Source: Maribacter aestuarii
Lineage (GTDB): Bacteria; Bacteroidota; Bacteroidia; Flavobacteriales; Flavobacteriaceae
Assembly (NCBI RefSeq): GCF_027474845.2
Contig: NZ_CP107031.2
Location: 2,184,501 to 2,248,500, forward strand
Reading direction: 5' to 3'
Length of the DNA stretch: 64,000 bases
Positions 1 through 9,533 of this stretch are shown in pieces. The notes under the pieces were generated by a model. It saw nothing but the letters and a program-made list of their open reading frames with translations, searched no databases and was not told where the DNA came from. Position 1 is the stretch's first letter. Each line of letters opens with the position of its first letter. The position numbers and the translations under genes are program-made.

Positions 1-222
1 GGAGACACGGATGCCGTAGCCCATGCTAATACGGAAGTAACTACGTTGGATGACTTGGATTTCTCTAATTCCAACGCCAATTCCGAGGCAAGGCAGCGTT
101 TTAAAAAAATACTTCCAGGCATTATAAATGTTAGAACCGATGGCGAGAAAATCTTTTCTTTTAGACGTGTGCAAATGGGATACCAATGGGAATCCTATGA
201 ATTCAAGTATAATGATTTATAG
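1..222 (+). CDS. 3' end of an unidentified protein gene (partial)
   Basis: The reading frame is open from the first base of the window to a TAG at 220-222 and gives the last 73 residues of a protein whose start lies outside. The piece is polar and charged, with a stretch rich in Asn and Asp followed by an Arg/Lys-rich segment, and ends in WESYEFKYNDL. No family could be recognised from this tail. The gene converges on the minus-strand operon that ends at 240, leaving only 17 bases between the two stop codons and no visible terminator. That it is real rests on the uninterrupted frame and protein-like composition. Confidence 0.55.
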   Translation, partial: GDTDAVAHANTEVTTLDDLDFSNSNANSEARQRFKKILPGIINVRTDGEKIFSFRRVQMGYQWESYEFKYNDL

Positions 223-239
223 GGTAGTTCGGCCATTAT

Positions 240-1964
240 TTATTTTACTGTAAACGATTCTGTTATTGAGATTGGAACTCCTAAATTGGAAACCCCTTCC
301 AAAATAATCTCAAATTCTCCAGATACATCCGAGGTATAAAAGTTAATACTGAAACTACTTGCATTTGGCCGTATTTCTGGGAGCCACAATAATTGGCTTC
401 TGAAATCCGGAAGTCTTTTTTTAGTATCTCTCATAGCTTCGGCATAATCTTCCTTATAATAATTCTTCTTTATCCTAGGCTGGTCAAATGAAATGACCTG
501 TGTGTTAGTATCTAAATAGGCTTCGAATGAATTTCCTTCAAAGGTGGAGATATCTATGATTCCCTGAAAAACATGTGACCCATATAAATATTGATCCCGA
601 CCAACTTTAATTGTCTTAATGGATTTTGATGGAAGTGATAGTAATTTTTCATGATCGTGAATATAGGCCCCATCTAAAAAAACCAAAGGCCTATCGCCTG
701 AATCTTGTAGTGGATAAAAATACCTTACCTTAAATTCGAGTTTTCCTTCACTATTTTCATCAATCCACACGTGGTCCAATATTTCAATAATCGTTTCCTT
801 TAAAGTGGAAAATCTCGTGTAGTCGTCCAAGTCATAAGTTGCAACTTGACCATCATAAAAGGGTTTAATGGGCTCTGGTTGTAAGATCGAATCGGGTCGG
901 TTGCCAAAATAGGCGTTCTCTATCTGGTTATGGATACTCCGTTCCAATATATAATCTTTCATCTCTTCACTAAGTCTAAAATTATAGAAGTCAATTTCAC
1001 CGTAATCCACAATGCGATTAGTGTCCAATTGAACTTTTTGAGTTTCTTCTGTGGCGTCTAAAGTTCTCAGCAGCATTGTTTCTCTAGTAGCGGTATGCTC
1101 TAATTGTGTTTTAAAAGCTCCCGTGGTGTCCGTAGTGGCAATTTTAAATACACTGTTGTCTCCGGGTAATGAGATCATGAGTTTTTGACCGCTTTTGGAA
1201 GCATTGGGTTCCATTTCAACTATTCCCGAGATAAATGGCCCTTTAGTCTCTGGCAAATGGTCATAGGAAACAGGATTTGTACGCTGTTGGACGGGTGTGA
1301 TTGCATATTCCATGCCCTCATTATCAATAGTTTTTATTTCCGCCTTTTTTCTAACAGAAAGAGAATAGGTACCATTGAGCTTGCTGCCCGACTTCGATAC
1401 TATACTAAGTTCTACTTCTTCCCGATTTTCAAATAGACTTTTTCCAATTCGGATGTCAAAAGGGGCCGTGCTAATTTGACTCAATCCTCTTTTCTTATTA
1501 GTAGGGTTGGATTGGGTACTATCTTTCAAAAATACTTTTTGGTCTCCCATGTAAGGATTTATAATGGTAAGGTCTTTCTTGTAGAAGGTAGTAGGCCCAA
1601 AACTACGCATCCAGTTCGTGTAGCCAATAAGCTTGTAATTTCCTGAAGGAATATCGGCAGGTAGAAAGAACTCGCTGGAAGCGGTTCCATCTGTGAGTCT
1701 AAGTTTATGTTGGAAAACAGTGGTTTTATTTTGGTCTATTAAATCCACATATCCAATGGTGCTTATGTTACTTAGTTTTTTGGTTTCCGGTAAGAGACAA
1801 TAGAATTGATAGTAAAGATACTCCCCTGCAAATATGAGGTTGGTATTGGTATGGAGATACACAGATTCTTGAGGAATTTTATCTAATACTGCTTTTGTTG
1901 CTTGGGAAACAAGACTGTTCGTCGAACAGGATAACACTACAAAATAGATTATTACTTTTTTCAT
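240..1964 (-). CDS. Secreted MG2-like protein with a barrel-less TonB plug-like segment
   Basis: About 574 residues with an N-terminal signal peptide (MKKVIIYFVVLSC, cleavage likely after SLVSQ). The first 130 residues after the signal resemble the macroglobulin-type MG2 folds of Bacteroidota surface proteins: a dimension of extended strands with the phrase LPSGNYKLIGYTNW-like (seen as IPSGNYKLIGYTNW). Near residues 425-490 is a segment resembling a TonB receptor plug (PLVFLDG, then IKTIKVGRD, then FQGIIDIST), but no beta-barrel follows. It is the last gene of an operon with a TonB receptor and two DUF4249 lipoproteins, so it probably works with them at the outer membrane. I chose the start at 1964 rather than 1985 because it begins the signal peptide and follows an A-rich leader. 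The exact role is unknown. Confidence 0.72.
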   Translation of the reverse strand: MKKVIIYFVVLSCSTNSLVSQATKAVLDKIPQESVYLHTNTNLIFAGEYLYYQFYCLLPETKKLSNISTIGYVDLIDQNKTTVFQHKLRLTDGTASSEFFLPADIPSGNYKLIGYTNWMRSFGPTTFYKKDLTIINPYMGDQKVFLKDSTQSNPTNKKRGLSQISTAPFDIRIGKSLFENREEVELSIVSKSGSKLNGTYSLSVRKKAEIKTIDNEGMEYAITPVQQRTNPVSYDHLPETKGPFISGIVEMEPNASKSGQKLMISLPGDNSVFKIATTDTTGAFKTQLEHTATRETMLLRTLDATEETQKVQLDTNRIVDYGEIDFYNFRLSEEMKDYILERSIHNQIENAYFGNRPDSILQPEPIKPFYDGQVATYDLDDYTRFSTLKETIIEILDHVWIDENSEGKLEFKVRYFYPLQDSGDRPLVFLDGAYIHDHEKLLSLPSKSIKTIKVGRDQYLYGSHVFQGIIDISTFEGNSFEAYLDTNTQVISFDQPRIKKNYYKEDYAEAMRDTKKRLPDFRSQLLWLPEIRPNASSFSINFYTSDVSGEFEIILEGVSNLGVPISITESFTVK

Positions 1965-1972
1965 TTCAATTT

Positions 1973-3193
1973 TTATTCCGTCCAAAAACTTGGGACTGTT
2001 CTACTGCCAAATTTGGTGCAATCCCCACATCCTGCGGGGGTCATTAGGTACGGACCGTATTGACCAAAATTTAAGGGGTTTCTTTCTGTGTCATATTCAT
2101 CATAAAAATCAACAAAACCGAAATATACAGCGTCATATAGGGGAAATGTTTGGCCGCTTAAGCCAATCAAAGGAGGTGATAAAAATTGACAATTTATGAT
2201 ATAGTCTGGTAAAGCTTCCCCTGGGAACAAGTCCTCATAATCAAAAAACAAACGTTTTTCGGTTACCGAGGCAACCTCGAAGAAACCTATGATTTTTTCA
2301 GAACTGTCTTGTTGTGAGCTTATGTTCCCGTCCAAAAAGCCCGTCTGTATTTGGGAAAATAGACTTTCTGAACCTGATAATGTTGCCAAGGTTTTATAGT
2401 AGGAAAAGGCCTCTCTGCTCTGTACATATTGTTTAACTAATATGCTGTAACGATGGGAGATGATATAGTTCTCCCTATTTATAAACCTTACGGCAAATCT
2501 GCTCACTCTATCCTCTCCTAGATTGGTCGTTGTGGTCTGAATTATCCTTCTGGAATTATCGGTAGCGTAACAAACCTGGCCTACACTATCTGATGCCCTA
2601 AACCCTACTGAAGTACTTGGTAATGGCGAAAATACAAAGGCCTCAAAACCAGAATAGAATGGAGCTATGATTTTGTAAGTTTCTTCATATTCATATCGAT
2701 AATAAAGACTATTATTACTGGCATCATAACTATCCACATAAATAAAGACACCCTCTTCCAAATCGTCCTTGAACTCACGCACAGCGTAGATTTCGTCAAT
2801 AGTGGAGCTGGCCCTTATACTAACAGTTTCCGATTGGTAAGATTTACCATAGGATGTTCTTACGGAAAGTTGATATGACCTTCCGTTTTGTGCTGCAAAG
2901 GCCATTCTTGAGCTGTATGTACCATTTCCATTGTCATCAAAGCCGAAAACCCTTCCCGTCTCGTCTGTGATTTCAACTAAGGCCCCTCGTTCACCCTTAG
3001 CTGCAACGGTATCCAAGGGAAAGGAGCGGGAAATATGAACACTTTGAATTTTGTCCTCATCCGTAATAGTCGCCTCTATAACCAAAGCACTCTCAAAGAC
3101 AGGATCTTCGAATTGAAAGGGTTCTGTACAGCCAAATAACACTGATAAAAATACCAGTACAAATGTTTTATATGTTAGTTTTAGAAGCTTCAA
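1973..3193 (-). CDS. DUF4249 family lipoprotein (second copy)
   Basis: A 406-residue lipoprotein: a short hydrophobic signal ends in a lipobox with the acceptor Cys in LFGC, followed by TEPF. The rest matches the DUF4249 pattern of Bacteroidota, with an Ig-like N-terminal part (LVIEATITDEDKIQSVHISR) and a conserved C-terminal CGDC motif. It is closely similar in layout to the gene just upstream, including the shared phrases GVFIYVD, YRYEYEETYK and SQIQTGF, so the pair arose by tandem duplication. DUF4249 genes are typically found beside TonB-dependent receptors, as here. The function is not established; a surface or periplasmic accessory role to the receptor is inferred. Confidence 0.85.
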   Translation of the reverse strand: MKLLKLTYKTFVLVFLSVLFGCTEPFQFEDPVFESALVIEATITDEDKIQSVHISRSFPLDTVAAKGERGALVEITDETGRVFGFDDNGNGTYSSRMAFAAQNGRSYQLSVRTSYGKSYQSETVSIRASSTIDEIYAVREFKDDLEEGVFIYVDSYDASNNSLYYRYEYEETYKIIAPFYSGFEAFVFSPLPSTSVGFRASDSVGQVCYATDNSRRIIQTTTTNLGEDRVSRFAVRFINRENYIISHRYSILVKQYVQSREAFSYYKTLATLSGSESLFSQIQTGFLDGNISSQQDSSEKIIGFFEVASVTEKRLFFDYEDLFPGEALPDYIINCQFLSPPLIGLSGQTFPLYDAVYFGFVDFYDEYDTERNPLNFGQYGPYLMTPAGCGDCTKFGSRTVPSFWTE

Positions 3194-3214
3194 TCGCTTA
3201 TTCCAAATTTATTT

Positions 3215-4417
3215 TTATTCTGTCCAGAAATCCGGTATTACGTTGCTTCCCAATACCGTACAGTCCCCGCATACTCTTGGCACCATAATATAAGGTCCTG
3301 GTTCCGAATATTGAGGATCCGGTGGGTCGTTATAATCGTAAAATTCTAAAATTTCAAATTCAATTGCTGATCTCAATCCCCTCAACGGTGCTTGAAATTC
3401 ACAAAGGAACGGGAAATTAGGTCTACGTTCTCCTGGGAAAATATCCCCATAGTCAAAGAATATACGCTGCTCGTCCACACTGGCAACTTCAAAATAACCC
3501 AAAACGGGTTCCAAAACATCTACATCGCTAGTTATGTTGCCTTCAAAAAAACCTGTTTGGATTTGGGAAAAGACGTTTTCCACACTAGACAATTTTGCTA
3601 GGGTTTCGTAGTAGGTATAGGCCTGCGGAGATTGCACGTACTGTCGCACTAAAATAGTGTAGTGGTAGGCCAAGATATAATTGCTCTGCGCAACGAAACG
3701 CACAGGGAATTTCTCCAAGCTATTACCCGTAAGCCCTGCCGTGTTCCCTTGAATAATACGTTTGGACTTCACACTTGGATAACAAACCTGCTCTTCTTGC
3801 ATTTTTGGGCGCACATCAGTGGGGACTGCACCCGAAATAGTAGGGTCAAAATTAACAAGATAGGCCTCCTCAGGAACCCAATAAGGAGCAAATACCTTAT
3901 AGGTTTCTTCATACTCGTACTTATAGTAAAACGGGCCATTGGCCGGTTCGTCATTATCCACATATATAAAAACCCCCTGTTCCAGACTGTCCCTTATACC
4001 CTTTTCGGCATACAGGCGGTCTATTCGTGCTGCTGGTGGCGCCTGTGTCCTTTGGGAGCTATAGGACCAACCATCACTAGTCTCTACCTTTAGTTCATAT
4101 ACCCTACCAGGTACGACGGCGAAATTGGCGTCGGACAAGTAGGTTCCGGATTCACTCTCGTTGAACCGGAATTCATTTCCCAAATCATCACTTACAAGCA
4201 CTTGGGCCTGCGCTTCACCGTTAATGGCGTTTGAGTCCAAAGGGACTGTTCTGGATAGTCGTACAACCTGTTGTTTGTTCTCATTGGTAATCCGAGCATC
4301 TACTACCAGGATGCCCTCTGTTTTGGTTTTCGGGATATCGAACGGCTCGGTACAGCATACTACTGTCAATACAGACAGAACTATGACATACTTAAGTTTT
4401 ATATGTAAATCCTGCAT
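3215..4417 (-). CDS. DUF4249 family lipoprotein (first copy)
   Basis: About 400 residues with a signal peptide and a lipobox ending VVCC-TEPF. DUF4249 features are the early strand segment ILVVDARITNENKQQVVRLSR, the middle YEETYK segment and a C-terminal CGDC motif. The ATG at 4417 shares one base with the TGA of the TonB receptor gene (TGATG), which indicates translational coupling; a TTG three bases earlier is a less likely start. The downstream paralogue begins 21 bases after its stop. Together with the receptor the two proteins form a conserved Bacteroidota unit of unknown substrate. Confidence 0.85.
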   Translation of the reverse strand: MQDLHIKLKYVIVLSVLTVVCCTEPFDIPKTKTEGILVVDARITNENKQQVVRLSRTVPLDSNAINGEAQAQVLVSDDLGNEFRFNESESGTYLSDANFAVVPGRVYELKVETSDGWSYSSQRTQAPPAARIDRLYAEKGIRDSLEQGVFIYVDNDEPANGPFYYKYEYEETYKVFAPYWVPEEAYLVNFDPTISGAVPTDVRPKMQEEQVCYPSVKSKRIIQGNTAGLTGNSLEKFPVRFVAQSNYILAYHYTILVRQYVQSPQAYTYYETLAKLSSVENVFSQIQTGFFEGNITSDVDVLEPVLGYFEVASVDEQRIFFDYGDIFPGERRPNFPFLCEFQAPLRGLRSAIEFEILEFYDYNDPPDPQYSEPGPYIMVPRVCGDCTVLGSNVIPDFWTE

Positions 4418-7212
4418 CAAAATTTAAAATTATAGGTGATAGTAGGGACAGGTATGGTAAAAATAGAGCTTTGCAATGCCTTCAGTTCCCCGTTTTCGGT
4501 CACAAAAAAAACGGAATACGGGTTGTTCCTACCCAGCACATTGTAGATGGATATGTTCCAAAAACTATGGGCGAATTTTTTGATTTTATGGTTACCCTCT
4601 ATATTAAACCCTAGGTCCAAACGGTAATAATCGGGTATCCGAAATTCGTTTCTGTTGCTATAATACACATACTCGCCATTATTAAAATTATATCTTCCCA
4701 AAGGGAAGGTTACGGGCCTACCGGTTTGGTATACAAAATTGGCAGACAGGCTAAAGCGTTTGGTAAACTTATAATTGAGTACCGCACTAAAATCATGGGG
4801 CTTGTCATAGTTCGTAGGGAAATATTCGCCCCCGTTAACGCGTTCCTCGGCAAATTCGCTATCCAATTGTAAAAATGATCTTGAATAGGTATAGGATACC
4901 CAACCGTTCAAAATACCATTGTTCTTTCTGGCAAGGACCTCTACACCATAAGACTTGCCATTGCCTTGTAATGTTTCTGTTTCTATGGTCTGGTTCAGTA
5001 GTAGTTCCGATCCCACTTTAAAGTCGAGCATATTTTCGGCGGTTTTATAATAACCTTCAATGCTGAGCTCGTAAGTATTGCCGTCTAGATTTTTAAACAG
5101 GCCTACACTATATTGGTTTCCAAGTTGTGGCGCAATATTATTGTCCGATAGCTTCCAAGTATCTACGGGAGATATGGTCGTATTATTGGACAATCGGTGA
5201 ATGTATTGGTAGGTGCGGTTATAACTGGCCTTTAAGGAGAAATCTTCCTGCAATAAATAACGGGCGGCCAAACGTATTTCCGGGCCCCCGTAAGTCGTAG
5301 CGAACTCACCACTTTCATAGGGCACGGTTTCTGTCCTTGTTTGGTCGTTTTTAGGTTCATTTTCTTCGTAGAAACGTTCTTCCCTAGGACCCAAAGCTGC
5401 AAAAAAGGAGTAACGGAAACCAATATCCAATAAAAGTTTATCGCTTACCTTGTAGCTATCGGATAGATATATCGCCGATTCCATGGCTCGTTCCTCCGCA
5501 ATATTGATTTCCTCAACTTCGGAGCTTTCCCCAATAGGTCTCAGGTAGCCGGGTTCTGTATTGTAAAATTTCGCCATGATACCGTAATCGAACTTATGTT
5601 TATCACTGAATAGATACTTTAAGCGCAACTTATATTCGGTTTCATTGATGGCGAATCCCAAATCAAAATCGTTGTTGGAGCTACCATCAAATTCTATATT
5701 GAATTTGTATTGGCTATTGGCAATCGTTAGCTCACCTGTATTCTTCTCGTTAAATTGATGCTCCCAATCAATTGAGAATAGTCGGTTGCTGTACCCGTAT
5801 AAGGAATCAGAGGTAATGCTAAAATTATCTTTGCTGTAATAACCCGTAGCCGTTACAGTATTATTATCGTTTACCTTATGAGTGTATTTTGCGATTGCAT
5901 CATAAAAAGAGGCCTGACTATTTTGAAAGGCGGGCTCGTCCAATGAGCGTAGTATCCAATTGGAATAGGTGCTTCTGCCTCCAAGAAGTAAACCGGATTT
6001 CTCTTTCACCATCGGCACTTCCAAGGCAATACTACTAGTTACAGGACCTATGGCGGCCTCTCCTGCAAACTTTTCTGTATTTGCATCTTTCGAGGTTATG
6101 TCAAAAACCGATGAAAGTCGACCCCCGTATTGGGCGGGAATACCTCCAGTGTAAATCTGTACATCCTCTGTTGTAAAGGGATTTATTGCTTGGAAAATTC
6201 CAAAAAAGTGGGATGGATTGTAGATAACCGCATTGTCCAATAATATCAAGTTCTGGTCGGTAGATCCACCACGAACATTAAAACCTGCAGCTCCCTCTCC
6301 GGCCGTTGAAATACCCGGAAGGGTAGTGGCAACCTTGAGTACATCCCGTTCGCCAAGTATTAAAGGAATATTTTTGGTCTCTTCTACAACGATTGAAGTA
6401 TTCCCCGTTAAGGCATCTTCCACATTTTTATTGGCATCTGCGGCAACTACCACCTCGTCCAGATATTCCACGCTTTCGTTCAAAATTACATCCAATTGAC
6501 CGTCATTGTAAACAATGGCACGTTTGGTAGCACTTTGTATTCCTATGGAGCTATAACGTATAAAATTTTCACCCGAGGGCACTTGAAGTTCATAATACCC
6601 ATCATTGTCTGTGGTAGTACCAGTTCTTCTATTATTCAAGGTAATGGTAAGGTTTTGTAGTGGTTCATTGGTTTTACCATCTCTGACATAACCATTTATC
6701 TTAAACGATTCTTCCGAATTACCGGAGGTTTCCTTGCCGATACGTATGGTTTGTACGCTATTTGCCCCATTTCTATTACTTCGCTGGGGCTCATCAAAAA
6801 AAACCGGTCTGTATTCTTTTTTGAATTCTGATGAAATAATGGTGTCACGTTGTTTGGCTCCAAAGAACGTATTGGGCAATTCATCATATACGAGATTGTT
6901 GTTCGTAAGAATGATCTGTTCCTTTGAATAACGATAATAATTGATAGTTGTCTCAGCAAAAATATCATCCAGTACTTCGTTGAGAGCCTTATTGGAGACA
7001 TTCAAATTAATTTTCTTATCCTTAAGCCACCTCTCATCGTAAAAAAAGGTTATCCCTGTTTCATTTTCCAATTGGTTAATTGCCTCTTGCAACGTAACAT
7101 TTTGAAGATTTATGGAAATCAGCTTATTTTCCTGCCCTTTCTGTGCAACGGCCATTGGGATAAGCCCTAGGAAGAAAAAAAGAATCAGTAATGGCTTTTT
7201 AAATCTTTTCAT
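4417..7212 (-). CDS. TonB-dependent outer-membrane receptor with STN domain
   Basis: A 931-residue outer-membrane transporter. In order: a signal peptide ending in AVAQ, an STN (secretin/TonB short N-terminal) domain at about residues 30-105, a CarboxypepD_reg-like beta-sandwich at about 170-255 (INGYVRDGKTNEPLQNLTI), a plug with the phrases LPGISTAGEGAAGFNVRGG and NLILLDNAVIYNPSHFFG, and a barrel ending in an aromatic terminus (TITYNFKF). STN domains usually signal to a FecR anti-sigma factor, but no fecR or sigma gene lies in this operon. The start overlaps the upstream gene by 14 bases. It probably imports a ligand presented by the DUF4249 lipoproteins encoded next; the ligand cannot be read from the sequence. 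Confidence 0.9.
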   Translation of the reverse strand: MKRFKKPLLILFFFLGLIPMAVAQKGQENKLISINLQNVTLQEAINQLENETGITFFYDERWLKDKKINLNVSNKALNEVLDDIFAETTINYYRYSKEQIILTNNNLVYDELPNTFFGAKQRDTIISSEFKKEYRPVFFDEPQRSNRNGANSVQTIRIGKETSGNSEESFKINGYVRDGKTNEPLQNLTITLNNRRTGTTTDNDGYYELQVPSGENFIRYSSIGIQSATKRAIVYNDGQLDVILNESVEYLDEVVVAADANKNVEDALTGNTSIVVEETKNIPLILGERDVLKVATTLPGISTAGEGAAGFNVRGGSTDQNLILLDNAVIYNPSHFFGIFQAINPFTTEDVQIYTGGIPAQYGGRLSSVFDITSKDANTEKFAGEAAIGPVTSSIALEVPMVKEKSGLLLGGRSTYSNWILRSLDEPAFQNSQASFYDAIAKYTHKVNDNNTVTATGYYSKDNFSITSDSLYGYSNRLFSIDWEHQFNEKNTGELTIANSQYKFNIEFDGSSNNDFDLGFAINETEYKLRLKYLFSDKHKFDYGIMAKFYNTEPGYLRPIGESSEVEEINIAEERAMESAIYLSDSYKVSDKLLLDIGFRYSFFAALGPREERFYEENEPKNDQTRTETVPYESGEFATTYGGPEIRLAARYLLQEDFSLKASYNRTYQYIHRLSNNTTISPVDTWKLSDNNIAPQLGNQYSVGLFKNLDGNTYELSIEGYYKTAENMLDFKVGSELLLNQTIETETLQGNGKSYGVEVLARKNNGILNGWVSYTYSRSFLQLDSEFAEERVNGGEYFPTNYDKPHDFSAVLNYKFTKRFSLSANFVYQTGRPVTFPLGRYNFNNGEYVYYSNRNEFRIPDYYRLDLGFNIEGNHKIKKFAHSFWNISIYNVLGRNNPYSVFFVTENGELKALQSSIFTIPVPTITYNFKF

Positions 7213-7918
7213 TTTCCATTAATTTTTGAAGCTCTCCAAAAATTAGTATGAAGTTGCCATCCGGATTAATTTTGATTAATTTTTTATTGTATAGTCGGTT
7301 GATTTCTTTTTTGAACTGTGGAAAAACTTTTGCTAAATCGCCTTTTTTCTCCAGCGGGTAAAACCTGTCTTCGTAGTTGAAGTAATAGCTATTGTCTTCC
7401 TCGAACTCAAAATAAACCTGTGTTTGGAAAATTCTCCTGAATTTCTTCTTTCGGTGTTTCTTTAGAAGTCTCAAATCGTCAGAGGTCCATAAAATCTCAT
7501 GAAATCCCTTTGTTATATCAGACCCTGAATTCCCAATATTAATAAATTTCTTACCGCCTAAAATAAATTCGCTTATTCGCTCCTTATATAATTTTAGAAT
7601 TGGAAATTTGTATTTGTAGCCAATATCCAAAAGAACTTCATCGGCCTCCAAATCATATTTTAAATGGATATTGCCATAAAAATGGTCGTTGTACATCAGG
7701 CTTCCTTTTTGGAACTCACTGCTTATAAAAAATTTATGTCGCTCATTGGCGGTCCGGTATAGTTCTACATATCTCGTACCATTGAACAGCCCCGTGTTTT
7801 CATAACCAATTATATTGTCCACAGTAATAATGGTCTGTGCTTCTAATTCGGATTGAGCAACCATGTTATGATTAAAATAAAAAATGCAGAGGGTAAGAAT
7901 AAATAGAATTCTGAGCAA
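7199..7918 (-). CDS. Secreted hypothetical protein leading the TonB receptor operon
   Basis: 239 residues with an N-terminal hydrophobic signal (MLRILFILTLCIFYF), cleavage probably after MVAQ. The mature protein is rich in aromatic and charged residues and has no Cys cluster or catalytic motif that I recognise. It is the first gene of the operon and its last codons overlap the receptor start by 14 bases, so the two are translationally coupled. Position and export signal suggest a periplasmic or outer-membrane accessory of the receptor; this is inference from context only. Confidence 0.75.
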   Translation of the reverse strand: MLRILFILTLCIFYFNHNMVAQSELEAQTIITVDNIIGYENTGLFNGTRYVELYRTANERHKFFISSEFQKGSLMYNDHFYGNIHLKYDLEADEVLLDIGYKYKFPILKLYKERISEFILGGKKFINIGNSGSDITKGFHEILWTSDDLRLLKKHRKKKFRRIFQTQVYFEFEEDNSYYFNYEDRFYPLEKKGDLAKVFPQFKKEINRLYNKKLIKINPDGNFILIFGELQKLMENEKI

Positions 7919-7944
7919 AGTATGGCGTATTGAATTAGCTACGT

Positions 7945-7974
7945 TTAAGATAGGAATATTCTAAACTAAAACAA
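7945..7974 (-). promoter_or_regulatory. Candidate promoter for the TonB receptor/DUF4249 operon
   Basis: On the minus strand a TTG (7972-7974) lies 19 bases before TATCTTAA (7945-7952), a partial match to the Bacteroidota -33/-7 pattern TTG-N19-20-TAnnTTTG. Transcription would begin about 20 bases before the first gene. Confidence 0.35.
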
Positions 7975-8175
7975 CTGTTAGCCCCTTTTTGGTACGTAAT
8001 TTTGGGAGTCTCGTAATGGTACTCAGATTTTAATGAATTTTTAATGAAATCTCTTTGCTTAAATTCAGGGATTCAAATTGTGTAATTTTGGTTTTTTTGT
8101 AGGCTTTACGGCAATTTCCTGCTTCCACGTTATTTAATATTGGCCAGTACTTGTTTTGAATAAAAACTTGCCACG

Positions 8176-9447
8176 TCAATCGATCATCTCAAACCCACAA
8201 TACGAGACCAAAACCTCCGGTATTTTAATGCCGCTTGGCGTTTGGCAGTTTTCAAGTATACCTGCTAAAACGCGGGGGAGCGCTAAAGCACTTCCGTTTA
8301 GTGTATGGGCTAATTGACTTTTCCCGTTCTCGTCCTTATAACGTAATTTCAATCGGTTGGCCTGATACGTTTCAAAGTTGGAAACCGAGCTGATTTCTAA
8401 CCAGCGATCCTGCGCAGTAGAAAATACCTCAAAATCATAGGTTAAGGCGGCGGTAAAGCCCAAATCCCCTCCGCACAAACGCAAAATACGATACGGTAAG
8501 TTGAGTTCGCGCAATATGGTTTTCACATGTTCTACCATTCCGTCCAATGCATAATATGAATTGGAAGGGTGTTCTACCCGCACAATCTCTACCTTATCAA
8601 ATTGATGTAACCTATTCAGTCCTCTAACATGAGCCCCGTAACTTCCAGCTTCCCTTCTAAAGCATGGCGTATATCCCGTATAGCAAATAGGGAAATCGGT
8701 TTCGTTGAGTATTACATCCCTAAAAATATTGGTCACCGGAACCTCAGCTGTGGGTATCAAGTAAAGGTCGTCTGCCGTTATATGGTACATCTGCCCTTCT
8801 TTATCCGGTAATTGGCCGGTACCATAGCCCGATAATTCATTAACTAGATGTGGAACCTGTATTTCGGTATAACCTGCTTCCGTATTCTTATCCAAAAAAT
8901 AGGCGATCAATGCGCGTTGCAGCCTTGCACCTTTACCTTTGTAAACAGGAAACCCGGCACCGGCAATTTTCACGCCCAGCTCAAAATCAATGATATCGTA
9001 TTTCTTGGCCAACTCCCAGTGTGGAAGCGCCTCCTTCTCTAGCGTTGGGATGTTTCCTTCCCTAAAAACTTCCTCATTATCCTCTTCGGTATTCCCGGCA
9101 GGAACTGATTCATGAGGAACATTGGGTATGGTATAAAGCAAGGTTTGAAGCGCTTCGGCAGCATTGTTTAAATCTTCAGCTAATTGTTTGGACTCTTCCT
9201 TTAGGGACGCCGTTTTTTCTTTTAATCTATTGGCTTCCTGTGCTTTGCCAGATTTGTACAATATGCCAATTTCCTTGGAAAGACTGTTGGACTCGGCAAG
9301 GACGGAGTCCAAATGTGTTTGTGTTGTACGTCTCTTTTCATCCAATACGAGTACGTCTTCAAGTAAAGCACTTCCATCGATATTTCGCTTTTTAAGCGCA
9401 GAAATTATTTGGTCTTTATGTTCTCGTATAGCCTGTAATTGGAGCAT
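8176..9447 (-). CDS. serS: Serine--tRNA ligase
   Basis: A 423-residue class II aminoacyl-tRNA synthetase that charges tRNA-Ser with serine. The N-terminal 110 residues form the charged antiparallel coiled-coil arm that grips the long variable arm of tRNA-Ser. The catalytic part carries the usual SerRS signatures: TAEVPVTN, the motif 2 region with FRREAGSYG and GLNRLHQFDKVE, SSVSNFETYQANRLKLRY, and motif 3 NGSALALPRVLAGILEN. The length is normal for the family. It is transcribed alone, with a good -7 box about 20 bases ahead of the start, and the HTTM-protein gene ends upstream on the same strand. Confidence 0.97.
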   Translation of the reverse strand: MLQLQAIREHKDQIISALKKRNIDGSALLEDVLVLDEKRRTTQTHLDSVLAESNSLSKEIGILYKSGKAQEANRLKEKTASLKEESKQLAEDLNNAAEALQTLLYTIPNVPHESVPAGNTEEDNEEVFREGNIPTLEKEALPHWELAKKYDIIDFELGVKIAGAGFPVYKGKGARLQRALIAYFLDKNTEAGYTEIQVPHLVNELSGYGTGQLPDKEGQMYHITADDLYLIPTAEVPVTNIFRDVILNETDFPICYTGYTPCFRREAGSYGAHVRGLNRLHQFDKVEIVRVEHPSNSYYALDGMVEHVKTILRELNLPYRILRLCGGDLGFTAALTYDFEVFSTAQDRWLEISSVSNFETYQANRLKLRYKDENGKSQLAHTLNGSALALPRVLAGILENCQTPSGIKIPEVLVSYCGFEMID

Positions 9448-9467
9448 TGTTTAGATGTTTAAGAGTG

Positions 9468-9475
9468 CAAATTTA
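9468..9475 (-). promoter_or_regulatory. -7 promoter box of serS
   Basis: The minus strand reads TAAATTTG, a perfect match to the Bacteroidota -7 box TAnnTTTG, 20 bases before the serS ATG. A -33 TTG is not clear at the expected distance. Confidence 0.45.
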
Positions 9476-9533
9476 AACTAATCTTCTGATTTAAACGGAC
9501 GTCTATTGTAGGTATAATGATCAAACGGGCGCG

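Noticed and set aside
4417..7212. FecR/ECF-sigma signalling partner for the STN receptor
   Set aside because: No anti-sigma or sigma gene appears in the flanking genes, so a signalling role is not claimed.
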